The notes: generated from the letters alone by a model not told the origin. DNA of 64,000 bases from CADEED01 sp039931065 (GCA_039931065.1 JBDTSP010000012.1:62001-126000); one strand, 5' to 3'; shown: positions 18,550-27,493, counted from the stretch's first letter. Translations and numbers: made by a program.

Positions 18550-19278
18550 TTAGGTCGTTGCACTTTCGTCTAGGAATGCGAACGTAAAAACCCCCGCGGT
18601 ACATTTCTTTGAACGAGAGCCGCTCGCTTTTTCGACACGCGCCTCGAGCCAGTCGTCGACCACCGCCAAAAAGGCGATGGCTTGTTGATTAACTAGCGAT
18701 CGAAAGTCGGCAGCGGCGGAGACCGGAAATGCACGGACTTTGCTTGAGCGTTCAAACAACGTGTTCTCCTTTCTCCGTGTCGTGACATTTCTAGTCACTG
18801 TCTCAACATAGCGCGAAACACCTTCGGTTAAGTGAGCCAGCAATTCTTTCGAAACGATCGGGACGACGCCGTACTTTCCTGTGGGAATCCATTGCTTCTC
18901 GCCTGTTTCTTTGATTAGACCCGATTTTTGAAGCCCTTCAAAAACCGTTTCAAATCTTTCGGCGTCAAAGTGCGAGTAAACGAGCTTTCGCAGCCCATTT
19001 TTTCCGGCGAGAGCAAGCGGGCGCGGAGAGCCCTCCTTCGTCAGGTACTTAGTTTCCCGATGCCACGTCCTGAGTAGGCTTCCAAAGGTTTGAACATCGG
19101 GTCCAGCTGGTCCCTGCGCACAAACATTGGTCTCCTTGGATGCGGACTCCACGCACTCGAGTGCGAAAAGCCGGAGCGCGTCGAGACTTGTGCCAGCGCT
19201 TAGTTGAAGCGCGAACAGTTGTACGATGGCTTCGCGGATCACAAGTTTTCGATCGCTCTTGAGCTGTGCTCGCTTCAT
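18550..19278 (-). CDS. DUF6502-like protein, third and most diverged copy
   Basis: A 242-residue basic, helical protein. It aligns in order with the next gene and with the one at 21464-22339: an N-terminal helical segment (IREAIVQLFALQLSAGTSLDALRLFALE), a LLRTWHRETKYLTKEGSPRPLAL block matching the W..D..F....G.P.PL block of the others, and a C-terminal segment with DWLEAR. It is the most divergent and lacks the clear helix-turn-helix-like stretch. The ATG at 19278 has GGAG seven bases upstream, and the gap to the upstream gene is 31 bases, so the two are cotranscribed. The role is unknown. Confidence 0.7.
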   Translation of the reverse strand: MKRAQLKSDRKLVIREAIVQLFALQLSAGTSLDALRLFALECVESASKETNVCAQGPAGPDVQTFGSLLRTWHRETKYLTKEGSPRPLALAGKNGLRKLVYSHFDAERFETVFEGLQKSGLIKETGEKQWIPTGKYGVVPIVSKELLAHLTEGVSRYVETVTRNVTTRRKENTLFERSSKVRAFPVSAAADFRSLVNQQAIAFLAVVDDWLEARVEKASGSRSKKCTAGVFTFAFLDESATT

Positions 19279-19309
19279 CTTTTTCTCCGAGGATCGGAAT
19301 CGTTCGATT

Positions 19310-20164
19310 TCATTTCTTTGCGCGCAGAGGTTTCTCGGCCGCCACAGCAACTGATATGGTTAGTTCGTATTTCGCATTACGCTTTGATCGAGTACCTAGT
19401 AGCTCTAGACCAGCAACAAACGAAGTTCGTCGGTTCTCGAGCTCGCGCACAGCTGCGTATACCTGCGGCATCGAATCGAAGTGAATCTTTAGTTGTCGAG
19501 CAGTTGAGGTCAGTTCTTCATCTGCACCTTCGCCACCTGTCTTGCTAAAGAAGTTTACCCAGGGCGAGATCGCACGCATGGCTGCAAGAGCTGGTTTTGG
19601 CGCTCGAATATCTACTCTAACTAATTCAACTAATCCAAGTGGAGTTTCTTTGGCCATTCCGAGCCGCACCATTTCAACAAGCATCGCCCTGGCAGGAATA
19701 TCACCGCTATATTTCTTGACGAGTTTGGTAAAGCTGGCGCCAGAGGAGGCGAACGGAAGACACAAGGGTTTGCGTCGATTGCTAAGAAATGTGGCATCAC
19801 TACTCCAACCTGATGCAACGCGTATCGCTCGGTTCAATGGGGTAGCTTCACTCAGGGCCAATTCGGATCCATCGCGCCTAAGCTGTGACACTTCAATACG
19901 TGTTAGGCCGGTGACAGCCGCGATTCTCGCGATACTGGGGCGAAGCGCCGACCCTGAATCCACTTCTACAGCAGCTTCGACGAACGCCAGCCGCGCGAGT
20001 TTGTTGAATCGTCGAAATCCGTAGCCGTTTCGGAGAAGCAGTTGCGCGACGTTCACCAGAATCTGGGTCAAGTGGCGATCGATGTGCGTGGGGCGAGAAG
20101 GCGCGGGCGGGCGGGCTCGGGCGTTCCTGGTTTGATGCCCCTCTATGCGTACTCGACGTTTCAT
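19310..20164 (-). CDS. DUF6502 family protein, second copy
   Basis: 284 residues with the features I associate with DUF6502: LLLRNGYGFRRFNKLARLAFVEA near the N-terminus, a helix-turn-helix-like stretch RIAAVTGLTRIEVSQLR (about 83-99), a SGWSSDATFLSNRRKPLCLPF block, and SFTKLVKKYSGDIPARAMLVEM. The middle stretch suggests DNA binding, but that is inference. No good ribosome site is visible before the ATG at 20164, and about 250 bases of untranslated region separate it from the repeat-protein gene. Base composition is lower in GC than the flanks. Confidence 0.8.
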   Translation of the reverse strand: MKRRVRIEGHQTRNARARPPAPSRPTHIDRHLTQILVNVAQLLLRNGYGFRRFNKLARLAFVEAAVEVDSGSALRPSIARIAAVTGLTRIEVSQLRRDGSELALSEATPLNRAIRVASGWSSDATFLSNRRKPLCLPFASSGASFTKLVKKYSGDIPARAMLVEMVRLGMAKETPLGLVELVRVDIRAPKPALAAMRAISPWVNFFSKTGGEGADEELTSTARQLKIHFDSMPQVYAAVRELENRRTSFVAGLELLGTRSKRNAKYELTISVAVAAEKPLRAKK

Positions 20165-20413
20165 GTTCGACGGAAGGATAGTGGATCGCCCAGCGCGGCC
20201 GTGTCTTCGATTCGGAAGCCTTTACTCTAGCGATTTTTTTGTCTGGAACTTCTATGGTGGTTAGCGGACTTTCCGGCCATTTGCGCTAGAAAGTGCTATT
20301 GAAGTTCAAGGAACACCCACTCTTCCCACACCAAGGTATCGAGGAAAAGCCGCCCCAAGTCAGGCTTAGGAATATCAGCCCAAGCAAACGACGAGAATTT
20401 TTATCGCGTTTCT

Positions 20414-21325
20414 TTAGTAGCTCGACGAACCAGCACCTTGGATGCTGTTGACTCCAGTGCCTTGGATACTTAGCGCACCGGTGCCCTGAATACTCAGCTT
20501 TCCAGTTCCTTGAATGCTGTTAACCCCAGTGCCCTGGATGCTCAGCACGCCCGTACCCTGAATGCTTAGCTTGCCGGCGCCTTGAATAATGTTGGCCCCA
20601 GTTCCCTGGATACTAAATACGCCGGTACCCTGAATGCTCTGCTTTCCGGTCCCCTGGATACTCAGTTTTCCAGTGCCTTGAATGCTGTTAACTCCAGTGC
20701 CCTGGATGCTCAGTACGCCCGTGCCTTGGATGCTCTGCTTGCCGGTACCTTGAATACTCAGTTTTCCAGTACCTTGGATGCTGTTGACCCCAGTACCCTG
20801 GATGCTGATCAAATCTTCAGCCTCGATACTCGTCGCCCAAATTCGGTCCTGTGGGTTGGCTTGGTGCCCCACGATCGTGACTAGGTTGCCCACCGATATC
20901 GGTGCGACCGCATCAACGGAAGCATCTGGAACGTAAATTTGAGCGCTGCCGATCGTCGCCAAACCCAGCGATTGATCGAACTTCGAAACGGTACCCGAAA
21001 GCAGAACTTCACTCGCGCCGGCGACATAGAGCGACTCGCTAACAACTACTGAAGTTGCGACCAAAGCTCCTTCAGGTGACTGCTCTCCCTCGATGTAAAG
21101 GTAGGTGCCCAAACGCATGTCCAACGATGCAGCGGAACGCATTTGTTCCGCCGCCAATTGCGAGCTGCGAATAGTGAACGTCTGACCGAGAACTTGTATG
21201 GCGGAACCGTCGAGAGAAACCCTTTCGACTGGCCCGATAGCAATGACAGTTGCGGCGCTTGCATCTGCACAAAGAACTGCAGCAAGCACGCTCGCTGCTA
21301 GCCGGAAACTTCCAGTGATGCCCAT
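20414..21325 (-). CDS. Exported protein with 16 SIQGTG octapeptide repeats
   Basis: 303 residues: a Sec signal peptide (MGITGSFRLAASVLAAVLC, cut after ADASA), a beta-rich domain of about 145 residues resembling DUF5666 (VERVSLDGSAIQVLGQTFTI; SGTVSKFDQSLGLATIG), then 16 copies of SIQGTG plus two variable residues, ending in SSSY. The ATG at 21325 has GGAGG six bases upstream. The repeat regularity suggests a beta-solenoid or a self-assembling fibre, which is inference. It lies between DUF6502-type genes on the same strand, which are candidates to control it. No membrane anchor or known sorting motif is visible. Confidence 0.85.
   Translation of the reverse strand: MGITGSFRLAASVLAAVLCADASAATVIAIGPVERVSLDGSAIQVLGQTFTIRSSQLAAEQMRSAASLDMRLGTYLYIEGEQSPEGALVATSVVVSESLYVAGASEVLLSGTVSKFDQSLGLATIGSAQIYVPDASVDAVAPISVGNLVTIVGHQANPQDRIWATSIEAEDLISIQGTGVNSIQGTGKLSIQGTGKQSIQGTGVLSIQGTGVNSIQGTGKLSIQGTGKQSIQGTGVFSIQGTGANIIQGAGKLSIQGTGVLSIQGTGVNSIQGTGKLSIQGTGALSIQGTGVNSIQGAGSSSY
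20429..20806 (-). repeat. 24-bp tandem repeat array encoding SIQGTGxx
   Basis: Fifteen full 24-base units and a final 18-base unit, all in frame. The variable residue pairs in order are VN, KL, KQ, VL, VN, KL, KQ, VF, AN, KL, VL, VN, KL, AL, VN, so a four-unit (96-base) super-repeat is present at the N-terminal side and decays toward the end. Only unit 10 (IIQGAG) and unit 16 (SIQGAG) depart from SIQGTG. Third codon positions vary between units, which argues for selection on the protein. Confidence 0.95.
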
Positions 21326-21416
21326 ATGTGCCTCCCGCGCCCGATCCATGGGATGGACGACACTTAACTAAACGAGACCAAAACCGCGACCTGCGTCACA
21401 AACACTACTGCCAATA

Positions 21417-21439
21417 CATCCCTTAAGTCAAAAGGGATG
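21417..21439. promoter_or_regulatory. Perfect 8-bp inverted repeat upstream of the SIQGTG gene
   Basis: CATCCCTT (21417-21424) and AAGGGATG (21432-21439) flank a seven-base spacer, 92 bases upstream of the repeat-protein start and 25 bases after the stop of the DUF6502 gene before it. There is no T-run on the minus strand, so an operator is more likely than a terminator. Confidence 0.45.
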
Positions 21440-21463
21440 CACAAAAGCCACAGCAGAGATGTC

Positions 21464-22339
21464 TTAAACCGATCGCGAAGCGTCCCGTGCGTCGGAGGCC
21501 ACCTTTTCACGGAGGGGCGTTGGATCTGCAACTGGATCAACGAATTGAAATACAGCTAAGCCGACTTTCTCGAATTCCACGCCTGGCTGTACTTGAGCGG
21601 AATAAGGGCTCAACCAATTGTCCAAATCGATCAGGAGTTCCGAAACTCGCTCCCGAACGTGTTTTTCAAAGATCGGAACCACGGACGTTGGTAGGCCACG
21701 ATCCGAAATGACTGATCGCTCCAGACGTTTGGTCGAATTCAGTCGGTCCATGTTGAACTGCAACGTATTTGCGAGCCGAGTCAACGCGTTACCAAAGAAT
21801 TCCAGCTGTGCTGGTGACATCTCTTCGATCGGAATGAACGCTCGGGACACGGTTCTTACATGCGTATCGCCGGACCAAACAACAGTACGCAGTCGAATCA
21901 GCTCGTCCAGGACATCATGGACGCTTACCTGTGCGTCGACCGTGTTAACTAACTCCCAAAAAGAACGGCTTTTCTGACTTTTAACTTCCAGTTCCAGCGG
22001 AATTCCGTATGGACCAACAAACTGTGGGTCCGTGTGCCACTTGTTGAGAATCTCAGAAAGGGTCGCCGTCAAAGTTTTGGGCGGCAACGGCAGGGCGCCA
22101 TCGTTATCGATAAACCGATCCACGTCGCGACGTGGAACGCCGGTCGAGATTGAAACTTTGGCACGTGATGGTCTGGCACCATCGCCTAAGCCGTCGCGGA
22201 CCGCTGTTTCAACATACACGCCACGGATCAATTCGAGAAATTCGTCGTATCGAACCCCCGACCTAACTAAGATGCGCATGAGTGGCCGCAACACTCTGCG
22301 GAATGCATAAAGTAGTTGGTCTCGGGAATTGTTTGACAT
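21464..22339 (-). CDS. DUF6502 family protein, first copy
   Basis: 291 residues with LMRILVRSGVRYDEFLELIRGVYVE near the N-terminus, a helix-turn-helix-like stretch KVSISTGVPRRDVDRFI, LNKWHTDPQFVGPYGIPLELE, and a C-terminal segment with HVRERVSELLIDLDNWL. The ATG of MSNNSRDQLLYAF is chosen because the 22 upstream residues overlap the dgt end. It lies 28 bases after dgt and could be read through from the aroK-aroB-dgt transcript. It is the best candidate regulator of the SIQGTG gene that follows it. The function of the family is unknown. Confidence 0.8.
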   Translation of the reverse strand: MSNNSRDQLLYAFRRVLRPLMRILVRSGVRYDEFLELIRGVYVETAVRDGLGDGARPSRAKVSISTGVPRRDVDRFIDNDGALPLPPKTLTATLSEILNKWHTDPQFVGPYGIPLELEVKSQKSRSFWELVNTVDAQVSVHDVLDELIRLRTVVWSGDTHVRTVSRAFIPIEEMSPAQLEFFGNALTRLANTLQFNMDRLNSTKRLERSVISDRGLPTSVVPIFEKHVRERVSELLIDLDNWLSPYSAQVQPGVEFEKVGLAVFQFVDPVADPTPLREKVASDARDASRSV

Positions 22340-22367
22340 CGGCAATTTACCTGTGTTGCAGGGCGGT

Positions 22368-23534
22368 CTATCCGACGCCGTCCTGATGGTCAGACAACGA
22401 CGCAATCCTCGATCTCTCCAAGTACGCGAACCTATCCGTCATCCCCGCCACATAGTCCGCTACAACTCTCGCGCGCGCGGATTCGCCGCCCTCGGCGTCG
22501 GCACGAGCAGCAAGCAATTGATGTTCCGGTGGCAGGCGCGACGGATCCTTCATATACGCCTCAAACAAAGTCTTGAGCGTTGCGCTCGCTTCATCCATGA
22601 CTTCCCTGACTCTGGGGTGATTGTAGAGCTTCGCGCGCAGGAACCGCTTCAGTTCCTGATGTTGTTCGAGCGCCTCGTCGCCCAACGCGACCAACGGTCG
22701 GGGATGAAGTCTCGCGGAATCGATGCTGTCGATGCCCGCGTCGCCGATATTTCTCTGCGATTGCACGATCAGATCGCTGACCAAAAAATCGACCATTCGC
22801 CGGATAGTCTCGTAGAGCTGCCTGCGCGCGGGCGCGGCGGGATATTTCTCGGTGACCTGGGAATGGAGGCGCGCGAACAGGCGCACTTCGCGTAACTCCT
22901 CGACATTGATCAAACCGGCACGCACGCCGTCGTCGACGTCGTGATTGTTGTAAGCAATCGCATCAGCAAGGTTTGACAACTGCGCCTCGAGACCAGGCTG
23001 TGTGCGATTCAGGAATCGCTCGCCAACATCGCCTAGCAGCCTCGCGTTTTGAATGGAACAATGTTTGAGCACGCCTTCGCGGCACTCGAAAGTCAGATTG
23101 AGACCCGAGAAGTCTGCGTACCGTTCTTCGAGTTCATCGACGACCCGAAGCGATTGCAGATTGTGTTCAAAGCCGCCGTAGTCGCGCATGCATTCGTTGA
23201 GCGCGTCCTGGCCGGCGTGTCCGAATGGCGTATGTCCGAGGTCGTGCGCCAGGCAGATCGCCTCGGTCAACGTTTCGTTGATTCGCAAGGCGCGCGCAAC
23301 GGTACGCCCGATTTGCGCAACTTCGAGGGAATGGGTGATACGCGTGCGGTACAGATCGCCTTCGTGATTGACGAACACCTGCGTCTTGTAGACGAGGCGT
23401 CGAAACGCATTCGAATGAATGATGCGATCGCGATCACGCTGGAACTCGCTACGAAATCTCGGCGGGGGTTCTGGAAAACGGCGACCGCGACTTCGTTCGT
23501 CGATCGCGGCAAACGGCGCGAGCGGCTCGTTCAT
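22368..23534 (-). CDS. dgt: dGTP triphosphohydrolase-like protein
   Basis: An HD-domain nucleotide hydrolase of 388 residues. The metal-binding motifs are RTRITHSLEVAQI and HDLGHTPFGHAG (His-Asp), followed by FEHNLQS. It belongs to the dgt-like group that splits dNTPs to nucleoside and triphosphate; exact specificity varies. Only two bases separate it from aroB, as in many gammaproteobacteria, so it is part of the aroK-aroB-dgt operon. Confidence 0.95.
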   Translation of the reverse strand: MNEPLAPFAAIDERSRGRRFPEPPPRFRSEFQRDRDRIIHSNAFRRLVYKTQVFVNHEGDLYRTRITHSLEVAQIGRTVARALRINETLTEAICLAHDLGHTPFGHAGQDALNECMRDYGGFEHNLQSLRVVDELEERYADFSGLNLTFECREGVLKHCSIQNARLLGDVGERFLNRTQPGLEAQLSNLADAIAYNNHDVDDGVRAGLINVEELREVRLFARLHSQVTEKYPAAPARRQLYETIRRMVDFLVSDLIVQSQRNIGDAGIDSIDSARLHPRPLVALGDEALEQHQELKRFLRAKLYNHPRVREVMDEASATLKTLFEAYMKDPSRLPPEHQLLAARADAEGGESARARVVADYVAGMTDRFAYLERSRIASLSDHQDGVG

Positions 23535-23536
23535 GG

Positions 23537-24613
23537 CTATCCGCAGCGGACTCGCAGCGTCTCTCGCAACGCCGCGTCGTCGTAGTCGCCGGTCAACACC
23601 GATTTTCCGATCGCCTTCAGCAACACCAGGCGAATCCTGCCAGCCGCTACCTTCTTGTCGATCTTCATGTTCTCGGCCAACGCGGCTGCCGACAGCTCGC
23701 GCACATCGGTTCGCAGGCCAAACAACTGCAGCACGCGTTCGACTCTAACCACGTCCGCGGCCCCCAGCCAACCGAGTCGTTGCGACATGTCAGCCGCGAG
23801 TAGCATGCCGGCGCCGACGGCCTCTCCATGCAGCCAGCTCGAATAGTTGGTAGCGCTTTCGATTGCATGGCCGAAGGTATGCCCGAGATTGAGCAATGCA
23901 CGATCTCCCTGCTCCCGCTCATCGCGCGCGACAATGTCCGCCTTGATCTCGCATGACCGCTTGATGGCATGTGTGAGGGCCGCCGCATCGCGCGCCAGGA
24001 GCTTGGCGGCGTTCGCTTCCAGCCAGTCGAAGAACGGCGCGTCGACGATGAGCCCGTATTTGATGACTTCGGCGAACCCGGCCCGCAGCTCGCGATCAGG
24101 TAACGTGCCGAGGGTGTCGGTATCGGCAAACACGGCAGCGGGCTGGTGAAAGGCACCGATGAGATTCTTGCCACCCGGATGATTCACTCCAGTCTTGCCG
24201 CCGACCGAAGAATCCACCTGGGCAAGCAAGGTTGTCGGGACTTGCACAAAAGCGATGCCGCGCTGGTAACAGGCCGCGGCGAAGCCGGCCATGTCACCTA
24301 CCACACCGCCGCCGAGCGCGACGACACAGGCATCACGGGCGAACCGGTTGGCGATCAGTACATCGAGCATCCGCGAGATGTTTGCCAGCGTCTTGTGGAC
24401 TTCGCCATCCGGCAGCGTGACCTCGATGCAACGCCGCGGCGCCAACGCTGCGACCAGTTTGGCGGCGTACAGTGGCCCGACTGTCGTGTTCGTGACCAGC
24501 AGGACGTCGCGCGCGGGAATGGCACGCGCGAATTCGTCCGCGAGCATCATCGCGCCGGCGCCTATGAAGATCGGATAGGCGCGAGTTCCAAGTTTTACTT
24601 CGATGCGCTGCAC
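23537..24613 (-). CDS. aroB: 3-dehydroquinate synthase
   Basis: Converts DAHP to 3-dehydroquinate, the second step of the shikimate pathway, using NAD and a divalent metal. The 358-residue length is typical. The NAD-binding LPDGEVHKT and GGGVVGDMAGFAA, the conserved QVPTTLLAQVDSSVGGKTGVN stretch and the metal ligand region LNLGHTFGHAIE are all present. It lies 55 bases after aroK and two bases before dgt. Confidence 0.97.
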   Translation of the reverse strand: MQRIEVKLGTRAYPIFIGAGAMMLADEFARAIPARDVLLVTNTTVGPLYAAKLVAALAPRRCIEVTLPDGEVHKTLANISRMLDVLIANRFARDACVVALGGGVVGDMAGFAAACYQRGIAFVQVPTTLLAQVDSSVGGKTGVNHPGGKNLIGAFHQPAAVFADTDTLGTLPDRELRAGFAEVIKYGLIVDAPFFDWLEANAAKLLARDAAALTHAIKRSCEIKADIVARDEREQGDRALLNLGHTFGHAIESATNYSSWLHGEAVGAGMLLAADMSQRLGWLGAADVVRVERVLQLFGLRTDVRELSAAALAENMKIDKKVAAGRIRLVLLKAIGKSVLTGDYDDAALRETLRVRCG

Positions 24614-24668
24614 GCTCGGGTCCAGGTATGCCGGCCTCAGCGGCCGCGGAAGCGAAGTATATGCGGCC

Positions 24669-25202
24669 TCAAGCCTGGTTCTGCGCGGCCTTGAATGCTG
24701 CGAATATCGCGTCCGCGACGACGTGCACCTTGCGCCCGTCCGTCCCGATGCTGAAATCGGCCAGCGACTCGTACAGCGGCTCGCGCACGATCATGAGTTC
24801 GGTGAGTTTGGTTAGCGGATCGACATCGTGCAGCAGCGGGCGGTTGCGTCCCTGGCGGACTCTTTCGACCTGCTGCTCGAGCGAGGTGCGCAGATAGACC
24901 ACGAAACCACGCTCATGCAGGGCCTTGCGATTTTCTTCAAGCAGGATGGCGCCGCCGCCAGTCGCCAGCACGATCGGGCTCTCGCGGGTCACGTCTTCCA
25001 GGACTTCGCGCTCGCGTTGGCGAAAGCCAGCCTCGCCCTCGCGGGAGAAGATGTACGAAATGTCGACTCCGGTGCGGGATTCGATTTCCGCGTCGCTGTC
25101 GCGAAACGGCGCGCGCAGCAGGCGCGCCAGGTGCTTGCCGACGGCGGTCTTGCCCGAGCCCATGGGGCCCACTAGGAATACATTGGTACTGCGCGATGAC
25201 AT
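24669..25202 (-). CDS. aroK: Shikimate kinase
   Basis: Phosphorylates shikimate at the 3-position. The 177-residue protein has the P-loop GPMGSGKTAVG, DSDAEIE for substrate and magnesium, GFRQRE, the GGG of ATGGGAILLEE, and the lid arginines in RNRPLL. It follows pilQ on the same strand; a strong terminator lies between, but pil-aro linkage is common in this class and partial read-through is likely. Confidence 0.97.
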   Translation of the reverse strand: MSSRSTNVFLVGPMGSGKTAVGKHLARLLRAPFRDSDAEIESRTGVDISYIFSREGEAGFRQREREVLEDVTRESPIVLATGGGAILLEENRKALHERGFVVYLRTSLEQQVERVRQGRNRPLLHDVDPLTKLTELMIVREPLYESLADFSIGTDGRKVHVVADAIFAAFKAAQNQA

Positions 25203-25227
25203 TCGCCATTCAGCATAGCGGAAAAGA

Positions 25228-25251
25228 AGCGGCCGCCCGAAGGCGGCCGCT
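25228..25251 (-). terminator. Rho-independent terminator after pilQ
   Basis: A perfect 10-base-pair stem (25228-25237 with 25242-25251) with a four-base loop, followed on the minus strand by TTCTTTTCC. It lies 24 bases after the pilQ stop and just before aroK. Confidence 0.8.
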
Positions 25252-25274
25252 ATCTAGCCAGAATGAACGGGCGA

Positions 25275-27467
25275 TCAGTAGACGGTGACGCCTTCGCGCA
25301 GGATCTTCGGCGTGACGAAGATCAGCAATTCGTCCTTGTTGTTCGTCTTCCCGGTGGTCTTGAAGAGGCGGCCCAGAATCGGCACGTCGCCGAGGTACGG
25401 AACCTTCTTTTCAGTTTCGCGACGCTCGGTTTCCAGAATGCCGCCGAGCACAACCGTCTGGCCGTCGTTGACGATGACCGAGGTGGTGATCGTGCGCGTG
25501 TCGATCGAAGGCACCTGCTGACCTGCGCCACCGACGATGATCTGACCCACGCTGTCTTTCTTGACGACGAGGTCGAGGACGACGCGGTTGTCAGGGGTGA
25601 CCTGCGGCGTGACCTTCAGCGACAACACGGCCTTCTTGAACGAAATCGTGGTTGCGCCGGAGGAGGCGGACTCCTGATACGGAATTTCCGTGCCCTGTTC
25701 GATCATGGCTTCCCGCTGGTTCGCAGTGATGACGCGCGGCGTCGAGATCACTTCGCCGCGGCCTTCGGCCTGCGCCGCCGACAGCTCAAGGTCGATCAGG
25801 AAGTCTTTGCCGAGCAGCATGTACGCCAAGCTGCCAGCCGGGCTGGCCACGGGCAGGTTTACGTTGTAACGCGGCGGAGCGACGCCCTGACTCTGTGAGA
25901 ACACGAACGGCACGCCGTCATCGGTCGGGTCGTCGTTATTGGCGCGCTCGAGGAAATCGGCCATCGCCGTATCGTTGGCGAGCGCCGAACCGCTGGTGTA
26001 ACCCAGGTTGTTGCCGAAGAAGTCGAAGCCCGAGAAGCCGGCGCGGGCGCCGAGCTCGCGTGAGAAATCATCGCTCACGATCACGATGCGGGCTTCGATC
26101 TGCACCTGGCGAATCGGAATGTCGAGCGTGCCAACCAGGCGGCGGATGTCATCCAGGCGATCGGCCGAATCCTGCAGCAGCAAAGTGTTCGTGCGTTCGT
26201 CGACGGCGACCGTGCCACGTTTGGACAGCAAGCCACCTTCGCCACCGCTTGTCTTGATCAGCGCGGCCAGATCCTCAGCCTTCGCATAGTTGACCTGCAG
26301 GTATTCGGAACGCAGCGGAGCCAGGTCCTGAACGTCGGCGCGTGCAGCCAATTCGGCTTTCTCGCGAGCGGCGAGTTCTTCGGTCGGTGCCACGATGATG
26401 ACGTTGTCAGTGCGGCGCTTGTCGAGACCCTTGGTACGAAGGACGATGTCGAGCGCTTGGTCCCAGGGAACGTTCTGCAGGCGCAGCGTGACGCTGCCGG
26501 AGACGGAATCGGAGACGACGATGTTCTGGCCGCTGGCGTCAGCCAAAAGCTGTAGAACGGCGCGTGTCTCGATGTCCTGGAAGTTCAGGGTAAGACGCTC
26601 GCCGGTATAGACGCGCTTCTCTTCGATCTTCTGCGCGGCTTTGCGGGCAGGCTGCACTTCGACGACGTACTGGTCATCTGACTGGTATGCGAGCTGCTCG
26701 AAATCGCCGGCGGCGCTGATGGACAGACGCACGCCGTCGCCGACGCGGACGACGTCGAAGCCGGTGACCGGGGTGGCGAAATCGGCGGCGTCATAACGAC
26801 GAGCCAGGTTGCTGGCGATTTCGGCGCCGGCGAAATCGACGATGATCTGGTTGCCGAGCTGACGCAGGCTGGCGGGCGTGCGCGGGTCGGAGAGGCGAAC
26901 GATGATGCGGCCAGTGCCACCCGTGCCGCGGCGGAAGTCGATGCCACGAATGGCGCGCGGGCCTGAGGGTGCTGCGGAGGCCGAGCTCGGAGCGGACGGC
27001 GAACCTGCGGCACCACTCGAAGCAGCGGCCGCGGCGGCGGGAGAAGCGGCTACGCCACCGATGAGCAGAATCACGTCGTTACCCTGCACGCGCGTCGTGT
27101 ATGGCAGCAGGCGATCGAGGTTGAGCACGAGTCGCGTGCGGCCCGAAGCTTCGGCCGCGAGGATGGAATCGACTCCACCCGAGCGAACGTCGATGCGGCG
27201 CGAAGGCAGCGCAAGCGCCGTGTTCGCGAGATCCAGCGAGATGCGCGCCGGATTGTCGATGGTGAATGCAACCGGTTCAGAAGGCGGCGCCGAGTGATGC
27301 AGCGTGAGCTGCAGCTGCTGGCCGGCGAGGCTCTGCACGTCGACCGATTCGAGTTTGTTCGGCGTGCCCTGCGCGTACGCAGCCTTGCTGGCGAAGGCGA
27401 CGACAACACAGGCAGCGAGCCACAACAGGGTTGAGGCGGCCAACTGACGGATGGTGATCTTGTTCAT
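25275..27467 (-). CDS. pilQ: Type IV pilus secretin
   Basis: The outer-membrane pore through which the pilus leaves. About 730 residues: a signal peptide, two AMIN domains (near 45-130 and 175-275), an N0/STN domain (NFQDIETRAVLQLLADASGQNIVV), an N1 domain and the secretin core with VPYLGDVPILGRLFK near the end. An Ala/Ser/Pro linker separates the two AMIN parts. The ATG of MNKITIRQL at 27467 has better spacing to GGAG than the ATG two codons earlier. It is the last gene of the pilMNOPQ operon. Confidence 0.97.
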   Translation of the reverse strand: MNKITIRQLAASTLLWLAACVVVAFASKAAYAQGTPNKLESVDVQSLAGQQLQLTLHHSAPPSEPVAFTIDNPARISLDLANTALALPSRRIDVRSGGVDSILAAEASGRTRLVLNLDRLLPYTTRVQGNDVILLIGGVAASPAAAAAASSGAAGSPSAPSSASAAPSGPRAIRGIDFRRGTGGTGRIIVRLSDPRTPASLRQLGNQIIVDFAGAEIASNLARRYDAADFATPVTGFDVVRVGDGVRLSISAAGDFEQLAYQSDDQYVVEVQPARKAAQKIEEKRVYTGERLTLNFQDIETRAVLQLLADASGQNIVVSDSVSGSVTLRLQNVPWDQALDIVLRTKGLDKRRTDNVIIVAPTEELAAREKAELAARADVQDLAPLRSEYLQVNYAKAEDLAALIKTSGGEGGLLSKRGTVAVDERTNTLLLQDSADRLDDIRRLVGTLDIPIRQVQIEARIVIVSDDFSRELGARAGFSGFDFFGNNLGYTSGSALANDTAMADFLERANNDDPTDDGVPFVFSQSQGVAPPRYNVNLPVASPAGSLAYMLLGKDFLIDLELSAAQAEGRGEVISTPRVITANQREAMIEQGTEIPYQESASSGATTISFKKAVLSLKVTPQVTPDNRVVLDLVVKKDSVGQIIVGGAGQQVPSIDTRTITTSVIVNDGQTVVLGGILETERRETEKKVPYLGDVPILGRLFKTTGKTNNKDELLIFVTPKILREGVTVY

Positions 27468-27493
27468 TCGCATCTACTCCCTGACGTGGATCT

